Origin: Anaerolineaceae bacterium
GTDB taxonomy: Bacteria; Chloroflexota; Anaerolineae; Anaerolineales; Anaerolineaceae
Assembly: GCA_016841525.1 (NCBI GenBank)
Contig: JAENYZ010000003.1
Span: 372,001-436,000, forward strand
Length of the DNA: 64,000 bases
Reading direction: 5' to 3'
Below, piece by piece: positions 45,215 through 54,368 of this stretch. Position numbers and translations under genes: made by a program. A model generated the notes under the pieces. That model was not told the origin of the DNA. It saw only the letters and a program-made list of their open reading frames with translations, and searched no databases. Numbering within the stretch: the first letter of the stretch is position 1; each line of letters starts with the position of its first letter.

Positions 45215-46126
45215 ATGGCTCTGGGAATCTTTGGGCCTGCACTGGTAAGTATAGGACTCTCAGCCATCAATAATCCACGTCCCAGGCAAGGCAGCCGTAA
45301 AGCCGCAGTGATTGCATTTATCTTTGCGTGGATTCTTGGCAGCGGGGTTATCCTCCTGAATCTGATTGCTAATAATGAGATGGTTCTGTCCTCGGCTTTG
45401 GTGATCCATAGTGTTCTAACCGGATTACTGCCAGCCTTTGTTGTTTCTTGCATCTTTTCCAGGAAACCAGGTGTTAGAGATCAGCTTCGCACATACAGAA
45501 AGCCGAGGGGAGCCTTCGTTTACTATCTGCTTGCGCTTATTTTATTTCCTGCATTCTGGCTCTTAGGAAATCTCCTTAGCCGTGCTATGGGAATGGATGT
45601 ACCATTAACCAACTATCCTTCGGTGGGGTTCAAGTTCCTGGGGTTTGTGATCCTCTTCTATCTCTATAATCTCATCTTTGGTGGACTTTCTGAGGAACCA
45701 GGCTGGCGAGGGTTTGCCTTGCCGAGACTCCAGGCAAAGTTCAGCCCCCTCGTCTCAAGTCTGATCTTGGGGGTTATTTGGGCAGTTTGGCATGCGCCAG
45801 GGAGATTTGGTGGAATAGAAGCTAAGAGTCTTTCTGATACGCTTGTTGAGTGGGTTCTCATTCTATTTGTGACAGTGATATTCACTTGGCTCTTCAACCG
45901 CACAAAGGGAAGTGTTCTGGTAACAGTGCTGGCTCATCCAGCAATGAACACTACTGGTAATTTTCTCACAGGTTCCTTGGGTGCCCTGATACTCCTCTTT
46001 GTTTTCACGCTATTTGTTATCGTGCTCGATAATATGTGGAAAAGACTGCCTGCTGATGACCCTGCAATCTACCGGGTAAACCCTCAACTGGCTGAAGAAT
46101 CGACTAATGGAGGCGACCTGAATTAG
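45215..46126 (+). CDS. CPBP family intramembrane protease (CAAX-like)
   Basis: A 303-residue polytopic protein. Catalytic motifs are EEPGWRGFALPRLQ and, later, WAVWHAPGRF and HPAMNTTGN. Such proteases act on prenylated or peptide substrates and some give bacteriocin immunity. Clear protein-like sequence continues upstream in frame to about 45077 (YFVLTYLFTW, an extra membrane helix) but has no ATG, GTG or TTG, so the true 5' end may be damaged or use another start. It lies between decayed tRNA copies d and e. Confidence 0.82.
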   Translation: MALGIFGPALVSIGLSAINNPRPRQGSRKAAVIAFIFAWILGSGVILLNLIANNEMVLSSALVIHSVLTGLLPAFVVSCIFSRKPGVRDQLRTYRKPRGAFVYYLLALILFPAFWLLGNLLSRAMGMDVPLTNYPSVGFKFLGFVILFYLYNLIFGGLSEEPGWRGFALPRLQAKFSPLVSSLILGVIWAVWHAPGRFGGIEAKSLSDTLVEWVLILFVTVIFTWLFNRTKGSVLVTVLAHPAMNTTGNFLTGSLGALILLFVFTLFVIVLDNMWKRLPADDPAIYRVNPQLAEESTNGGDLN

Positions 46127-46135
46127 AAACCTTAT

Positions 46136-46195
46136 CCGCTCGGTCGCAGGTTAACTGCAGAAGCAGCCAGCACAGGCGAACCTACCGGGGCCACC
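46136..46195 (+). repeat. Decayed tRNA-Met 3' copy with different insertion (e)
   Basis: CCGCTCGGTCG, then AGGTT, a 24-nt insert in the T loop (about 46153-46176), then CGAACCTACCGGGGCCACC. Here the insert is at another point and of another sequence than in the copies at 43414 and 44767. It starts 10 nt after the CPBP gene stop. Confidence 0.75.
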
Positions 46196-46212
46196 CTGCA
46201 ATTTTGCCTGAG

Positions 46213-47127
46213 TCATTGATAACCGTTTAGTTTCGACCCCAAACCTTTTAGAATATTTGCAGCCTGTTGGCGAGTTTCTACTTGACCAGAAAGAAACTCT
46301 CCAATCAAGGGTCTTACTGTTTTGCCGTCGCCGATTAAAACCCAAACACCGCCATTTCCTGTAATAAGAAGGTCATCATCGGTCAGATTGCTGTTCAAAG
46401 ACTCCAGTGCGCGTTGGCTGCCAATCGTGAAAAGTGAGCCCGCTGCAATCCAGCGCTCAAATTGATCTTCTTCATTCAGTGTGATAATCAAGGGGTCAAC
46501 AGCCTGAGAGGCGCCAATCTCCCCTAAAGCGCCAGCAATCAATCCACGCAATTTGAAACCTTTTTTTAGGAAGTCCATTCCCTTTTGGAAAAGATCAGAA
46601 TAGTTTGGCGTTTTTTCCATATTAAATGTTTTGATAATGAACATCGCATTGTCATCTCTAACAATTTCATTTGTTCTCTGTTCTTTAAGGAGTGAGATGA
46701 GCTGATCCACAGCAGGTGAACCTATCTCGGTTAATACCTCTACAGCAGCTTTATCATCGATTTTATCATTTGATAACCATGACGCAGATTGATCGACGGC
46801 CATTTTGACAGCTGACTCACCCATCCGATTCAATACATTAATACATTTCTTACGGATTGCGCCATTCGTTAGGCCAGCAATTAGTGCTTTTACAGCAGGC
46901 TCACCGATCTTGACGAGGGTTTCAGCGGCACCCACGCTTACAGCCTCATCTTTATCATCGAGCGATTGAATGAGCGGTTCAATGGAGGCAGGCATCAGTT
47001 CGACCAATGCCGACGAGGCAGCTTCAACAACCCCCCGATCTTTCTTATATCCTAATGCCTTTATCAATCCGCCGATGTTTCCTGCAGATCTCAACTTTTC
47101 TACATTCGGTGGTCCAAAAAGTCCCAT
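46213..47127 (-). CDS. HEAT-repeat protein
   Basis: A 304-residue soluble protein of HEAT/PBS-lyase-type repeats, for example AVSVGAAETLVKIGEPAVKALI and LRGLIAGALGEIGASQAVDPLI. Such alpha solenoids are binding scaffolds. It is the only minus-strand gene of this zone and sits between tRNA copies e and f. GGAG lies upstream of its ATG. Confidence 0.85.
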   Translation of the reverse strand: MGLFGPPNVEKLRSAGNIGGLIKALGYKKDRGVVEAASSALVELMPASIEPLIQSLDDKDEAVSVGAAETLVKIGEPAVKALIAGLTNGAIRKKCINVLNRMGESAVKMAVDQSASWLSNDKIDDKAAVEVLTEIGSPAVDQLISLLKEQRTNEIVRDDNAMFIIKTFNMEKTPNYSDLFQKGMDFLKKGFKLRGLIAGALGEIGASQAVDPLIITLNEEDQFERWIAAGSLFTIGSQRALESLNSNLTDDDLLITGNGGVWVLIGDGKTVRPLIGEFLSGQVETRQQAANILKGLGSKLNGYQ

Positions 47128-47452
47128 GATGTCACTCCTTTTATTGTTTAGTTGATTTTGAATTGCGACACATGCTTACTCAGCTGCATCTGAAGCGTAA
47201 GTCATAATAATATGACTTGAATCCCTATTTGTTTTCAAAGGACTTGATCAACTTATAAATTATCGGGAGCAATTAATAAAGGTATGAAATGTTTCAGGTG
47301 GTTAATAATATTGTGGGTTGATAGAACATCCTATCACGAGAGCATGAGAAATTGATAAATTGCACGAGCCCATGGCGCATTGGTTTGATCTAAGTAGAAT
47401 ATGCTGGATATTATAATGCAATTATATATCCTTTTAGGATTAGATCTTATAT

Positions 47453-47507
47453 CCGCTTGGTCGTAAACTCGAACTGCCCCCCCGAGGGAGGGTGTAACGG
47501 GCACACC
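47453..47507 (+). repeat. Decayed tRNA-Met 3' copy with insertion (f)
   Basis: CCGCTTGGTCGTAAACTCGAAC, a 20-nt insert starting TGCCC and ending GGGTG (47475-47494) at the same place as in copies c and d, then TAACGGGCACACC. Confidence 0.75.
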
Positions 47508-47522
47508 TGAAGTTTTATTCGA

Positions 47523-47615
47523 GCAATTTTTACCCGTTGTGAACAAAATTTAATAGTGAGATTTATGCTTATACATCGCAGTTAATCCTGGGCAGTGAAC
47601 GTCGAAGGAGGTTGG
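47523..47615. repeat. Flank repeat, copy 2
   Basis: Counterpart of 38057-38151, again immediately after a tRNA 3' copy. Shares TTTTTACC, TGAACAAAA, TTAATAG and CAGTTAA. Confidence 0.7.
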
Positions 47616-47737
47616 TGATTATAATTCCCGATGCTTCGCTGGTCCCTATCATGTCTGCGTTGGATCAGGAAGCACTTAAAACCTGCACTGAAGTGGTCGG
47701 CCTGATCTTCCCCATCTACTCCCATATTGTTTTTTGA
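47615..47737 (+). pseudogene. Flavodoxin-type N-terminal fragment
   Basis: A 40-residue frame from GTG, with GGAGG upstream, ending in TEVVGLIFPIYSH and a stop. VGLIFPIY matches the flavin-loop strand of EFR1-type flavodoxin-ferredoxin proteins. The rest of such a protein is missing. Likely a broken relative of the intact flavodoxin gene that follows. Confidence 0.4.
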
Positions 47738-47835
47738 AAATATGTCCATATACTAAAAGTATATGCAAAAATTGGTGTAAAATAGAGAAGGCAAAAGTCC
47801 ATGATGATTCCTTAATAGTGAGTGAGTGTTATATT

Positions 47836-48381
47836 ATGAAAATTAAGGTAATTTCTTATTCCTTTACAGGCAATAATGAGGCGCTTGCTGCGGAATTTGC
47901 AAAAGCGATTGGCGCTGAACATCTCCGAATTACTGAACCCAAAAAACGTACCGCAGGAAAGATCGTCAGGGAAAACCTGTTTAACAGGGACCCAAAAATT
48001 AATTTGTCAGGGGACGAAATTTCAGTAGATGATTTTGCAATCTTTGTCAGTCCTTTTTGGTTTGGGAAGATCGCATCACCCTTAAGAGCCTATTTAAATC
48101 TGCTCAAGAGCATCCCCTCAAAATATGGCTTTCTCTCTTTATGCGTTGGATACGACAATCCTGAAACCTATCAAAAATTTAAGATTGAATTAGGCCAAAT
48201 GCTGGGGCGAGCGCCTGAATTCGTGATCCTTAAAAGAATTGCTGATCTTTTGCCACCAGGGCAAGAGCTATCACAGAAGTTGCTCACAGAATATCGCGTC
48301 AATCAAGAAGATTTGAAAATGCTTGTGGCATCAATAATAGAAGAGCTGGGGGATACTCCCCCATGGTTCGGTAATTCATAA
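47836..48381 (+). CDS. Flavodoxin family protein
   Basis: A protein of 181 residues from the ATG at 47836. The FMN-phosphate loop is SYSFTGNNEALA near the N-terminus and the second loop is VSPFWFGKIASPLRAY. The frame is open upstream to a TTG at 47734 and includes CPYTKSICKNWC, a cysteine-rich stretch of unknown meaning. It acts as a small electron carrier or flavin enzyme. A CPBP protease gene follows, as also happens at 52538-54070. Confidence 0.75.
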   Translation: MKIKVISYSFTGNNEALAAEFAKAIGAEHLRITEPKKRTAGKIVRENLFNRDPKINLSGDEISVDDFAIFVSPFWFGKIASPLRAYLNLLKSIPSKYGFLSLCVGYDNPETYQKFKIELGQMLGRAPEFVILKRIADLLPPGQELSQKLLTEYRVNQEDLKMLVASIIEELGDTPPWFGNS

Positions 48382-48426
48382 TCTGTATTCCCCAATTTGA
48401 TTTATTTTTAATGGAAGGAAAATATT

Positions 48427-49281
48427 ATGGAAAAAGATAGAAGTTTCTTAAGCAACAATGCTGTGTTGGTCTATTTTGCACTTACGCTCTTAATCACATG
48501 GGGAGGCATTTTACTGGCGATTGGGATGGATGGAATTCTTGGTAATTCGGTTATCCCAGATGAGCAAATGCCACTCTTATATGGTGTCACACTTCTTGGC
48601 CCGAGTATTGCAGGATTGGTTGCAATAGCACTGTTTGATGGAAGAGAAGGTTTTCGTTCCTTGTTTTCCCGCTTGCGCAAAGGTAGGGTCAGCCCCCGAT
48701 GGTACCTGATGGCTCTGCTAACCGCACCCATTGTGATTATGACCTTACTACTCATTTTTTCTTTATTTTCAAACGTTTATCGCCCTGCAATTTTTACTGA
48801 AGCGAACAAAACAAGTCTGCTCCTGACTGGCATTTTCATGGGGCTCGTGGTGGGGTTCTTTGAGGAATTGGGCTGGACTGGTTTCGCAGTGCCGAGACTA
48901 AGACAGAAATACAGCGTCCTGACAACCGGGATCATTCTTGGTCTATTTTGGGGACTCTGGCATCTTCCCCTGTTTGTGGCAAGCACCAATTCTTCAGGTG
49001 CCATCCCGCCAGTAATTTACTTATTAATCCTCTTGTTTTCCTTCCTCCCAGCCTACAGGGTTCTTATGGTGTGGGTCTATGATCAGACCGGGAGCCTGTT
49101 ATTAATGGTATTAATGCACGCTCCTCTTTCAGCCAGCCAGCTGCTGCTTATCCCCCCTGAACTATCTGGCGTTCAACTTGTGATCTTCGATCTCGCCTTT
49201 GCAGCAGTATTGTGGTTAATTGCAGCCCTAGTTATCTTTTCTTCCAAACAACGACTGGCTGACGACAAGGGAGCTGCCTGA
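48427..49281 (+). CDS. CPBP family intramembrane protease
   Basis: A 284-residue protein with about eight membrane helices. Motifs: FFEELGWTGFAVPRLRQKY, FWGLWHLPLF, and MLMVLMHAPLSASQ-like final helix with the second histidine. Related to but clearly distinct from the proteases at 45215 and 53210. GGAAGG precedes the ATG. Confidence 0.88.
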   Translation: MEKDRSFLSNNAVLVYFALTLLITWGGILLAIGMDGILGNSVIPDEQMPLLYGVTLLGPSIAGLVAIALFDGREGFRSLFSRLRKGRVSPRWYLMALLTAPIVIMTLLLIFSLFSNVYRPAIFTEANKTSLLLTGIFMGLVVGFFEELGWTGFAVPRLRQKYSVLTTGIILGLFWGLWHLPLFVASTNSSGAIPPVIYLLILLFSFLPAYRVLMVWVYDQTGSLLLMVLMHAPLSASQLLLIPPELSGVQLVIFDLAFAAVLWLIAALVIFSSKQRLADDKGAA

Positions 49282-49407
49282 GTAAATCAAAAACGAGATC
49301 ATAAAATTCTAAGCGGATAGAATAATATGTCATGAAGAACGCCTGTTCCTATGATTGTTGGTGATGCTTCTGAATTATGTTCGAAGATTAAGCGCCCTGG
49401 AGGTTTT

Positions 49408-49893
49408 ATGACTGTCAAAAGAAGTATCCAATCCCAGTACCTCGCCGCCCTGGCAATGTTGAAGGATGCAATCGAAAAATGCCCCGATTCGTTGTGGGCT
49501 GACAATAACTACGTGAACCCCTTCTGGCGCGTTGTCTACCACACCCTCATCTACACAAATTTTTATCTCAGTCCTGCGGAGGCTGATTTCACCCCTTGGG
49601 AGAAACACAAAGACGGTATGCAGTTGTTGGGGCCGTCAGCCCCGGTCTCGGAACCCTACACCAAAGCAGATCTGCTCGCATACCTTGAATCTTGCCTTAA
49701 AAAGATGGAAACCCAGGTCAATACGATGGACCTGGAGGCCGAATCAGGCTTCGACTGGTTACCTTTCGATAAACTGGAACTGCAATTCTACAATATCCGC
49801 CACATCCAGCAGCACACGGGCGAACTCTGCGAGCGGTTGGGCTCGCGTGGGGAGATCGAGGTGGGTTGGGTGGGAATGAAGGTTTATGAATAA
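49408..49893 (+). CDS. DinB-like family protein
   Basis: A protein of 161 residues from the ATG at 49408 (GGAGG 6 nt upstream). Four-helix DinB/YfiT fold: RVVYHTLIYTNFYL carries the first histidine and NIRHIQQHTGELCERL the other two, the usual metal triad. Such proteins are thiol- or metal-dependent enzymes of mostly unknown substrate. Its 3' third is repeated, in broken form, at 52298-52447. Confidence 0.85.
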   Translation: MTVKRSIQSQYLAALAMLKDAIEKCPDSLWADNNYVNPFWRVVYHTLIYTNFYLSPAEADFTPWEKHKDGMQLLGPSAPVSEPYTKADLLAYLESCLKKMETQVNTMDLEAESGFDWLPFDKLELQFYNIRHIQQHTGELCERLGSRGEIEVGWVGMKVYE

Positions 49894-50178
49894 CTGGACC
49901 TAAATGATCTCTTCTAGGGGAGATTTCCGGCAGTAAGTAAAACTGACTGCATTAGCTGGCATGCCTTTGTCCAGGCTGAAGATTGAGCGCTTGCTGAATT
50001 CCCAAAAATATTAGGATCGAATATAATCCTCCCTAATGTTATAACTTAACTTGCTGTTGCTTCTCTATTATTTTTATCTGTGCGTCGATTATTGGTGTCA
50101 AAATTGATTGAAAACCTCAATTTATTTTTATTTCACATTTCCTTCTCCTCGCCGGATGATCCCGGAAGATAAAACACT

Positions 50179-52233
50179 ATGAAAATTTGTGCCCTCCTGC
50201 GTTCCTTTATCATCCTCCTGCTTTTGATCGGTTTATTCCCGGGTTCAGGCACGGTCGCCTTATCCATTGAAACGGAGAGCCAAATTCTGTATGCCAAACC
50301 GGGTGCAGAAGGTGACTGCCTGGGCTGGGAGACCGCTTGCGATTTGCAGATCGCCATCGAGTCCGCTGCATACGGCAACCAGGTGCATGCAGCCGCAGGC
50401 ACTTATTTCCCGACAACGACTGATGACCGTTTCATATCCTTTATCATGAAAATTGGCGTCGCCATTTATGGCGGCTTTCCCCCCGGCGGCGGTGCGTGGG
50501 ACTCGAGAGATTGGCAAGCCAATCCAAGCATCCTCAGCGGGGATATTGGTGCGATCGGCGACCCCAGCGATAACAGCTATCATGTTGTCAAGGGCAGCAG
50601 TGTGAACAGTGCCGCCATCCTTGACGGCTTCACCATTACGGGCGGTTTTGCGGACGGCACAGCGCCCTATGACAGCGGCGCAGGCTTATATACTTATTTG
50701 GGGAACCCAACACTGGCAAATATTGCATTCATTGGGAATGAAGCCCAAGCCAAAGGCGGCGGCATCTACAGCTACGAGAGCAATCCGAACCTGACAAATG
50801 TTCGCTTTGAAAGCAATTCAGCGGAATTTGGTGGTGGCTTGTTTAATTCTAAAAGTGACTCGACTTTGAATGAGGTCAGTTTTGTCAACAACCATGTGTT
50901 AATGCACGGCGGCGGGATCTACAGCATCGCCAGCGAACCATCCCTGACCCGGGTCGATTTTGAAGGTAATTCGGCTGGTGAGCACGGCGGCGGACTGCTT
51001 AATACCGACAGCAGTGATCCAAGCTTATTGGATGTTACTTTTATAGGCAACACAGCGGGACGCTTTGGCGGGGGGATGAGCAATTTTTCCAGCAGTCCGG
51101 TGGGAACAGCCCTTGTCTTTGACAATAATTCTGCATCAAGCGGCGGTGCCATCTACAATCAATACGGTGCGATGCTTTTGGGGGATGTGACATTTTCCAA
51201 CAACAGCGCTATTGAGGAAGGCGGCGCGATTTATGGTGAATACAGCAGCCCGACCATTGAAAACGGGGACTTCACCAATAATTCAGCCCCTCATGGGGGC
51301 GGGATGTACAGCTATGTAGGCACACAAAGGCTCACAGACGTCACCTTTTCAGGCAATTCGGTGCCGGGCAAGGGCGGGGGGATGTACAGCTATGAAAGCA
51401 GCCTGATCATGAAGGAAGTTAATTTTTATGATAATTCTGCCGGGGTGCTGGGCGGCGGGATGGCAAATTATAAATTGGTTGACTGCACACTCACCGGCGG
51501 TCACTTTTCCGGTAATGCAGCTGTGGATTATGGGGGCGGGATGTATAACGTCGACAGCAAGCCGAAGCTGTCCTATCTTTCATTTTCAGATAATTCAGCC
51601 AGGCACGGTGGGGGGATCTACAATTATCACAGCGAACCGGTCATCACCAACACCTTGTTCCACCACAATACAGCGCTGGAGCGGGGCGGCGGCATGTACA
51701 ATTACTCCAGTGACCCGGTCGGCACAAATCTGACCTTTTCAAACAACCTATCGCATTCTGCCGGCGGCGGGCTGGCAAATTATACCAACAGCATTATGAC
51801 CCTGACCAACGGCACCTTTTACAACAACACTGCGGATGTGGTTGGCGGGGGGATCTACAATGCCAGCGCTGTGCTGCATCTCACCAATTCAATTGTGTGG
51901 GGAAATTCTCCCAGCGCAGTCGCCGGTACCCTTGTTGACGCAGCCTATTGTGATATTGAGGGCGGGTATGGGGGGACAGAAAACATCAATGCTGACCCGC
52001 TTCTTGGACCCCTCCAGGATAACGGCGGATCACTGCTGACACACAGTATTATGCCAGGGAGCCCGGTTATCGATGCGGGAAGCCCAAACTTATGCCCAGC
52101 GACTGATCAACGCGGTTTCTTGCGTCCGACAGATGGCGACGGGGATGGCATTGCGATATGTGATATCGGCGCATTTGAATTATTTGCTGCGCCCCCGTCC
52201 TCATTCATGTTTTTACCCCTGGTTGCAAAGTAG
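50179..52233 (+). CDS. Secreted parallel beta-helix (polymorphic repeat) protein
   Basis: A 684-residue protein. A signal peptide (about 1-28) is followed by CLGWETACDLQIAI, as in Omp_A/choice-of-anchor-type surface proteins, then about a dozen repeats of the GGG(I/M)Y...NSA type (roughly 180-590). The end is PSSFMFLPLVAK, a short hydrophobic C-terminus. It is probably an adhesin or surface fibre. It lies between an intact DinB gene and a broken DinB fragment. Confidence 0.85.
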   Translation: MKICALLRSFIILLLLIGLFPGSGTVALSIETESQILYAKPGAEGDCLGWETACDLQIAIESAAYGNQVHAAAGTYFPTTTDDRFISFIMKIGVAIYGGFPPGGGAWDSRDWQANPSILSGDIGAIGDPSDNSYHVVKGSSVNSAAILDGFTITGGFADGTAPYDSGAGLYTYLGNPTLANIAFIGNEAQAKGGGIYSYESNPNLTNVRFESNSAEFGGGLFNSKSDSTLNEVSFVNNHVLMHGGGIYSIASEPSLTRVDFEGNSAGEHGGGLLNTDSSDPSLLDVTFIGNTAGRFGGGMSNFSSSPVGTALVFDNNSASSGGAIYNQYGAMLLGDVTFSNNSAIEEGGAIYGEYSSPTIENGDFTNNSAPHGGGMYSYVGTQRLTDVTFSGNSVPGKGGGMYSYESSLIMKEVNFYDNSAGVLGGGMANYKLVDCTLTGGHFSGNAAVDYGGGMYNVDSKPKLSYLSFSDNSARHGGGIYNYHSEPVITNTLFHHNTALERGGGMYNYSSDPVGTNLTFSNNLSHSAGGGLANYTNSIMTLTNGTFYNNTADVVGGGIYNASAVLHLTNSIVWGNSPSAVAGTLVDAAYCDIEGGYGGTENINADPLLGPLQDNGGSLLTHSIMPGSPVIDAGSPNLCPATDQRGFLRPTDGDGDGIAICDIGAFELFAAPPSSFMFLPLVAK

Positions 52234-52297
52234 ACTTGCAAGTTGCAATCTGGAAGTGTCACTGAGTGTGAAAAAGCGCGGCGGCGATGGACATGTG

Positions 52298-52447
52298 AAA
52301 CTAAAATCGGTTTCCATTGGGTGCTCTTTGACAGGCTGGCGCTGCCGAATCCGACATATCCAGCAGCATACAGGTGAACTTTGCGAACGCCTGGGCGGAA
52401 AGGTGGAAATTGAGGTCAGATTGGTCTTTAGAAATAAATTTAAATAA
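52298..52447 (+). pseudogene. Broken 3' fragment of a DinB gene
   Basis: GFHWVLFDRLALP is read in one frame, then IRHIQQHTGELCERLGG in the next frame (shift near 52345). Both match the DinB protein of 49408-49893, and the nucleotide match continues over about 140 nt. It is a frameshifted, truncated duplicate directly after the beta-helix gene. Confidence 0.8.
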
Positions 52448-52537
52448 TTTTTGAGAGATGTAAGTCTCTGATATTATTAGCTCATTGTAGATTTAATCAG
52501 CAAAAACAACCTGTCATAAGAGTGAAAAGGAGTCGTA

Positions 52538-52969
52538 ATGAATAAGCTTGGCGTCATTTATTTCACAAGGACAAATAACAGCAAGCGGGTTGCAGAAAAG
52601 ATTTCTAATAAACTCTCCTGTAAATTAGTTCAAGTTACCGACAATATCAATTACAAGGGAATTTTTGGCTATTTAAAAGCTGGCTCTTATTCGATGAGAA
52701 ATAAACATGTGGATATTGAATTTCTTAGTGATTTAGATGGCGTGGAAGAATACATCTTCGTTGGCCCATTATGGGCTGGGGGATTGGCGCCGGCTATGAG
52801 AACGCTGATAAAGCAATTTCCGCGAGACAAAGTACACCTGGTTGTGATCTCAACGGAGAGCCATGTTGAAGACCGATCCGGGTTTTTGTCCGTCCATGAT
52901 ATTGAAAATAAAACCGGTAATGAGGATCAGGTCATTGAAGGGCTTGTGAACAACCTCCAGAATACCTGA
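52538..52969 (+). CDS. Flavodoxin family protein
   Basis: A 143-residue protein. The FMN loop is YFTRTNNSKRVAEKI and the second loop VGPLWAGGLAPAMRTLI. AAAGGAG precedes the ATG. Followed by a CPBP protease gene after 240 nt, repeating the order seen at 47836-49281. Confidence 0.85.
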   Translation: MNKLGVIYFTRTNNSKRVAEKISNKLSCKLVQVTDNINYKGIFGYLKAGSYSMRNKHVDIEFLSDLDGVEEYIFVGPLWAGGLAPAMRTLIKQFPRDKVHLVVISTESHVEDRSGFLSVHDIENKTGNEDQVIEGLVNNLQNT

Positions 52970-53209
52970 GATCTATCAAGCCCTGGTTCTTCATAAAACT
53001 TATCTCAGCAATTACCCATGGATGACCATTCAGGGCGATGGATATTGAACAATTAATCCCATTTCCAAGTTTGAAATGTATTATATTCCACCCAGGTGTG
53101 GGTCTGACTCGTCCCCTGACAACTTAAATATCACGTCTTCCTTATTTAATTACAGAACTGTGGTACAGTCAAAGCTTCCTCAAGCAGACATATATCACAG
53201 GAGAATATT

Positions 53210-54070
53210 TTGGATGATCAGAAGCAACATAGAAAACCATTCTTATTTTTGATCTTCACATTCATCTTTACATGGGGGCTTTGGCTGCCTTCGATACTCA
53301 CAGGGTTAGGAATTAACCTTGGGATAGATGGAGAAACCTACACAGCCGTCACTGTTCCTATCGGCGCATTTGCACCAATGCTCGTTGCCCTGGCCTTAGT
53401 GATAAATCAAAAAGGGCGGACAGGCGGGTGGCATTTCTTTCGACAGGCATTTGACTTAAAAGTAAAGCCTTTTTACATGATTGCTGCCTTTGTAATTCCG
53501 CTTATCATCCATATCCTATCGCATTATCTTGCACCGCTGCTTGGCTTCCCTGTAGCTAACACGCTCTTTCCAGAGATCGCAGGAATACCCTCAATTATCA
53601 TTGCGATCCCTTATTTCTTACTGATGCTGATCATTGGCGGTGGTCAAGAAGAATTTGGTTGGCGTGGATATGCGCAGGAGCCACTGCAAAAGCGTATGGG
53701 CGTGATTCCTGCGAGTTTATTTATTGGTTTGGTTTGGGGACTCTGGCATCTACCATTGTGGGTCATGCCAGGAGATGGCCATTCAACCTATCCGTTTATC
53801 GCATTTCTGATAATGACAACCAGTATTTCGATCATTTATAGTTGGCTTTATAATGCAAGCAATCAAAAGCTAATTACCGTGATTATTTTTCACGCAATGA
53901 GTAATACCGCTGCCCCCTTGCTTCCCTTCTTAATTATGCAAGAAGGAACGCCTGAAAATGCTTATTGGGTTTATGCAGCGATTAATGTCCTTGCTGCAAT
54001 CAGTATTGTTTTTGTTATTTTACAAGCAGAAAAGAAAACAATGCTTGCAGCATCCATAAAGAAAGCATAA
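53210..54070 (+). CDS. CPBP family intramembrane protease
   Basis: A 286-residue protein starting at TTG, supported by CAGGAG 9 nt upstream. Motifs: GGQEEFGWRGYAQEPLQKR, VWGLWHLPLWVM and IIFHAMSNTAAPL. Third CPBP protease within 9 kb. Confidence 0.88.
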   Translation: MDDQKQHRKPFLFLIFTFIFTWGLWLPSILTGLGINLGIDGETYTAVTVPIGAFAPMLVALALVINQKGRTGGWHFFRQAFDLKVKPFYMIAAFVIPLIIHILSHYLAPLLGFPVANTLFPEIAGIPSIIIAIPYFLLMLIIGGGQEEFGWRGYAQEPLQKRMGVIPASLFIGLVWGLWHLPLWVMPGDGHSTYPFIAFLIMTTSISIIYSWLYNASNQKLITVIIFHAMSNTAAPLLPFLIMQEGTPENAYWVYAAINVLAAISIVFVILQAEKKTMLAASIKKA

Positions 54071-54368
54071 TTGGATCAAAGATATAAATCGATAAAATTT
54101 TTGAAAGTGATTGTGTACAAAAAATATGGACAGCCAGATGTGCTTTAATTCAGGGAGGTGAAAAAACCTGACCTAAAAGATAATGGGGTGCTGATAAGAA
54201 TCTATGCGACCCAAAAAAGTGCCTATTTCAGGTATGGCGTTTGCAGTAGTAATTGAAGAAGTCGGTAAATATGTAACACGATTTAAATGAGATGACAGTG
54301 TTTTTGCTTTGTAATGGCATGATAAGTTAGCCCGAATGTAAGTTCTTTAGTTATAGGAGTTTGAAAAG
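54071..54368. other. Gene-free stretch
   Basis: Short frames only; nothing that can be supported as a gene. Confidence 0.4.

Noticed and set aside
43414-47507. Integron cassette array
   Set aside because: The sites are tRNA-derived, one cargo gene is on the opposite strand, and no integron-type integrase is seen; the only integrase remnant is of phage/XerC type.
52073-52447. 124-codon gene spanning the end of the beta-helix gene and the DinB fragment
   Set aside because: First half is a shadow of the beta-helix gene; only the second half is meaningful, as a DinB pseudogene.
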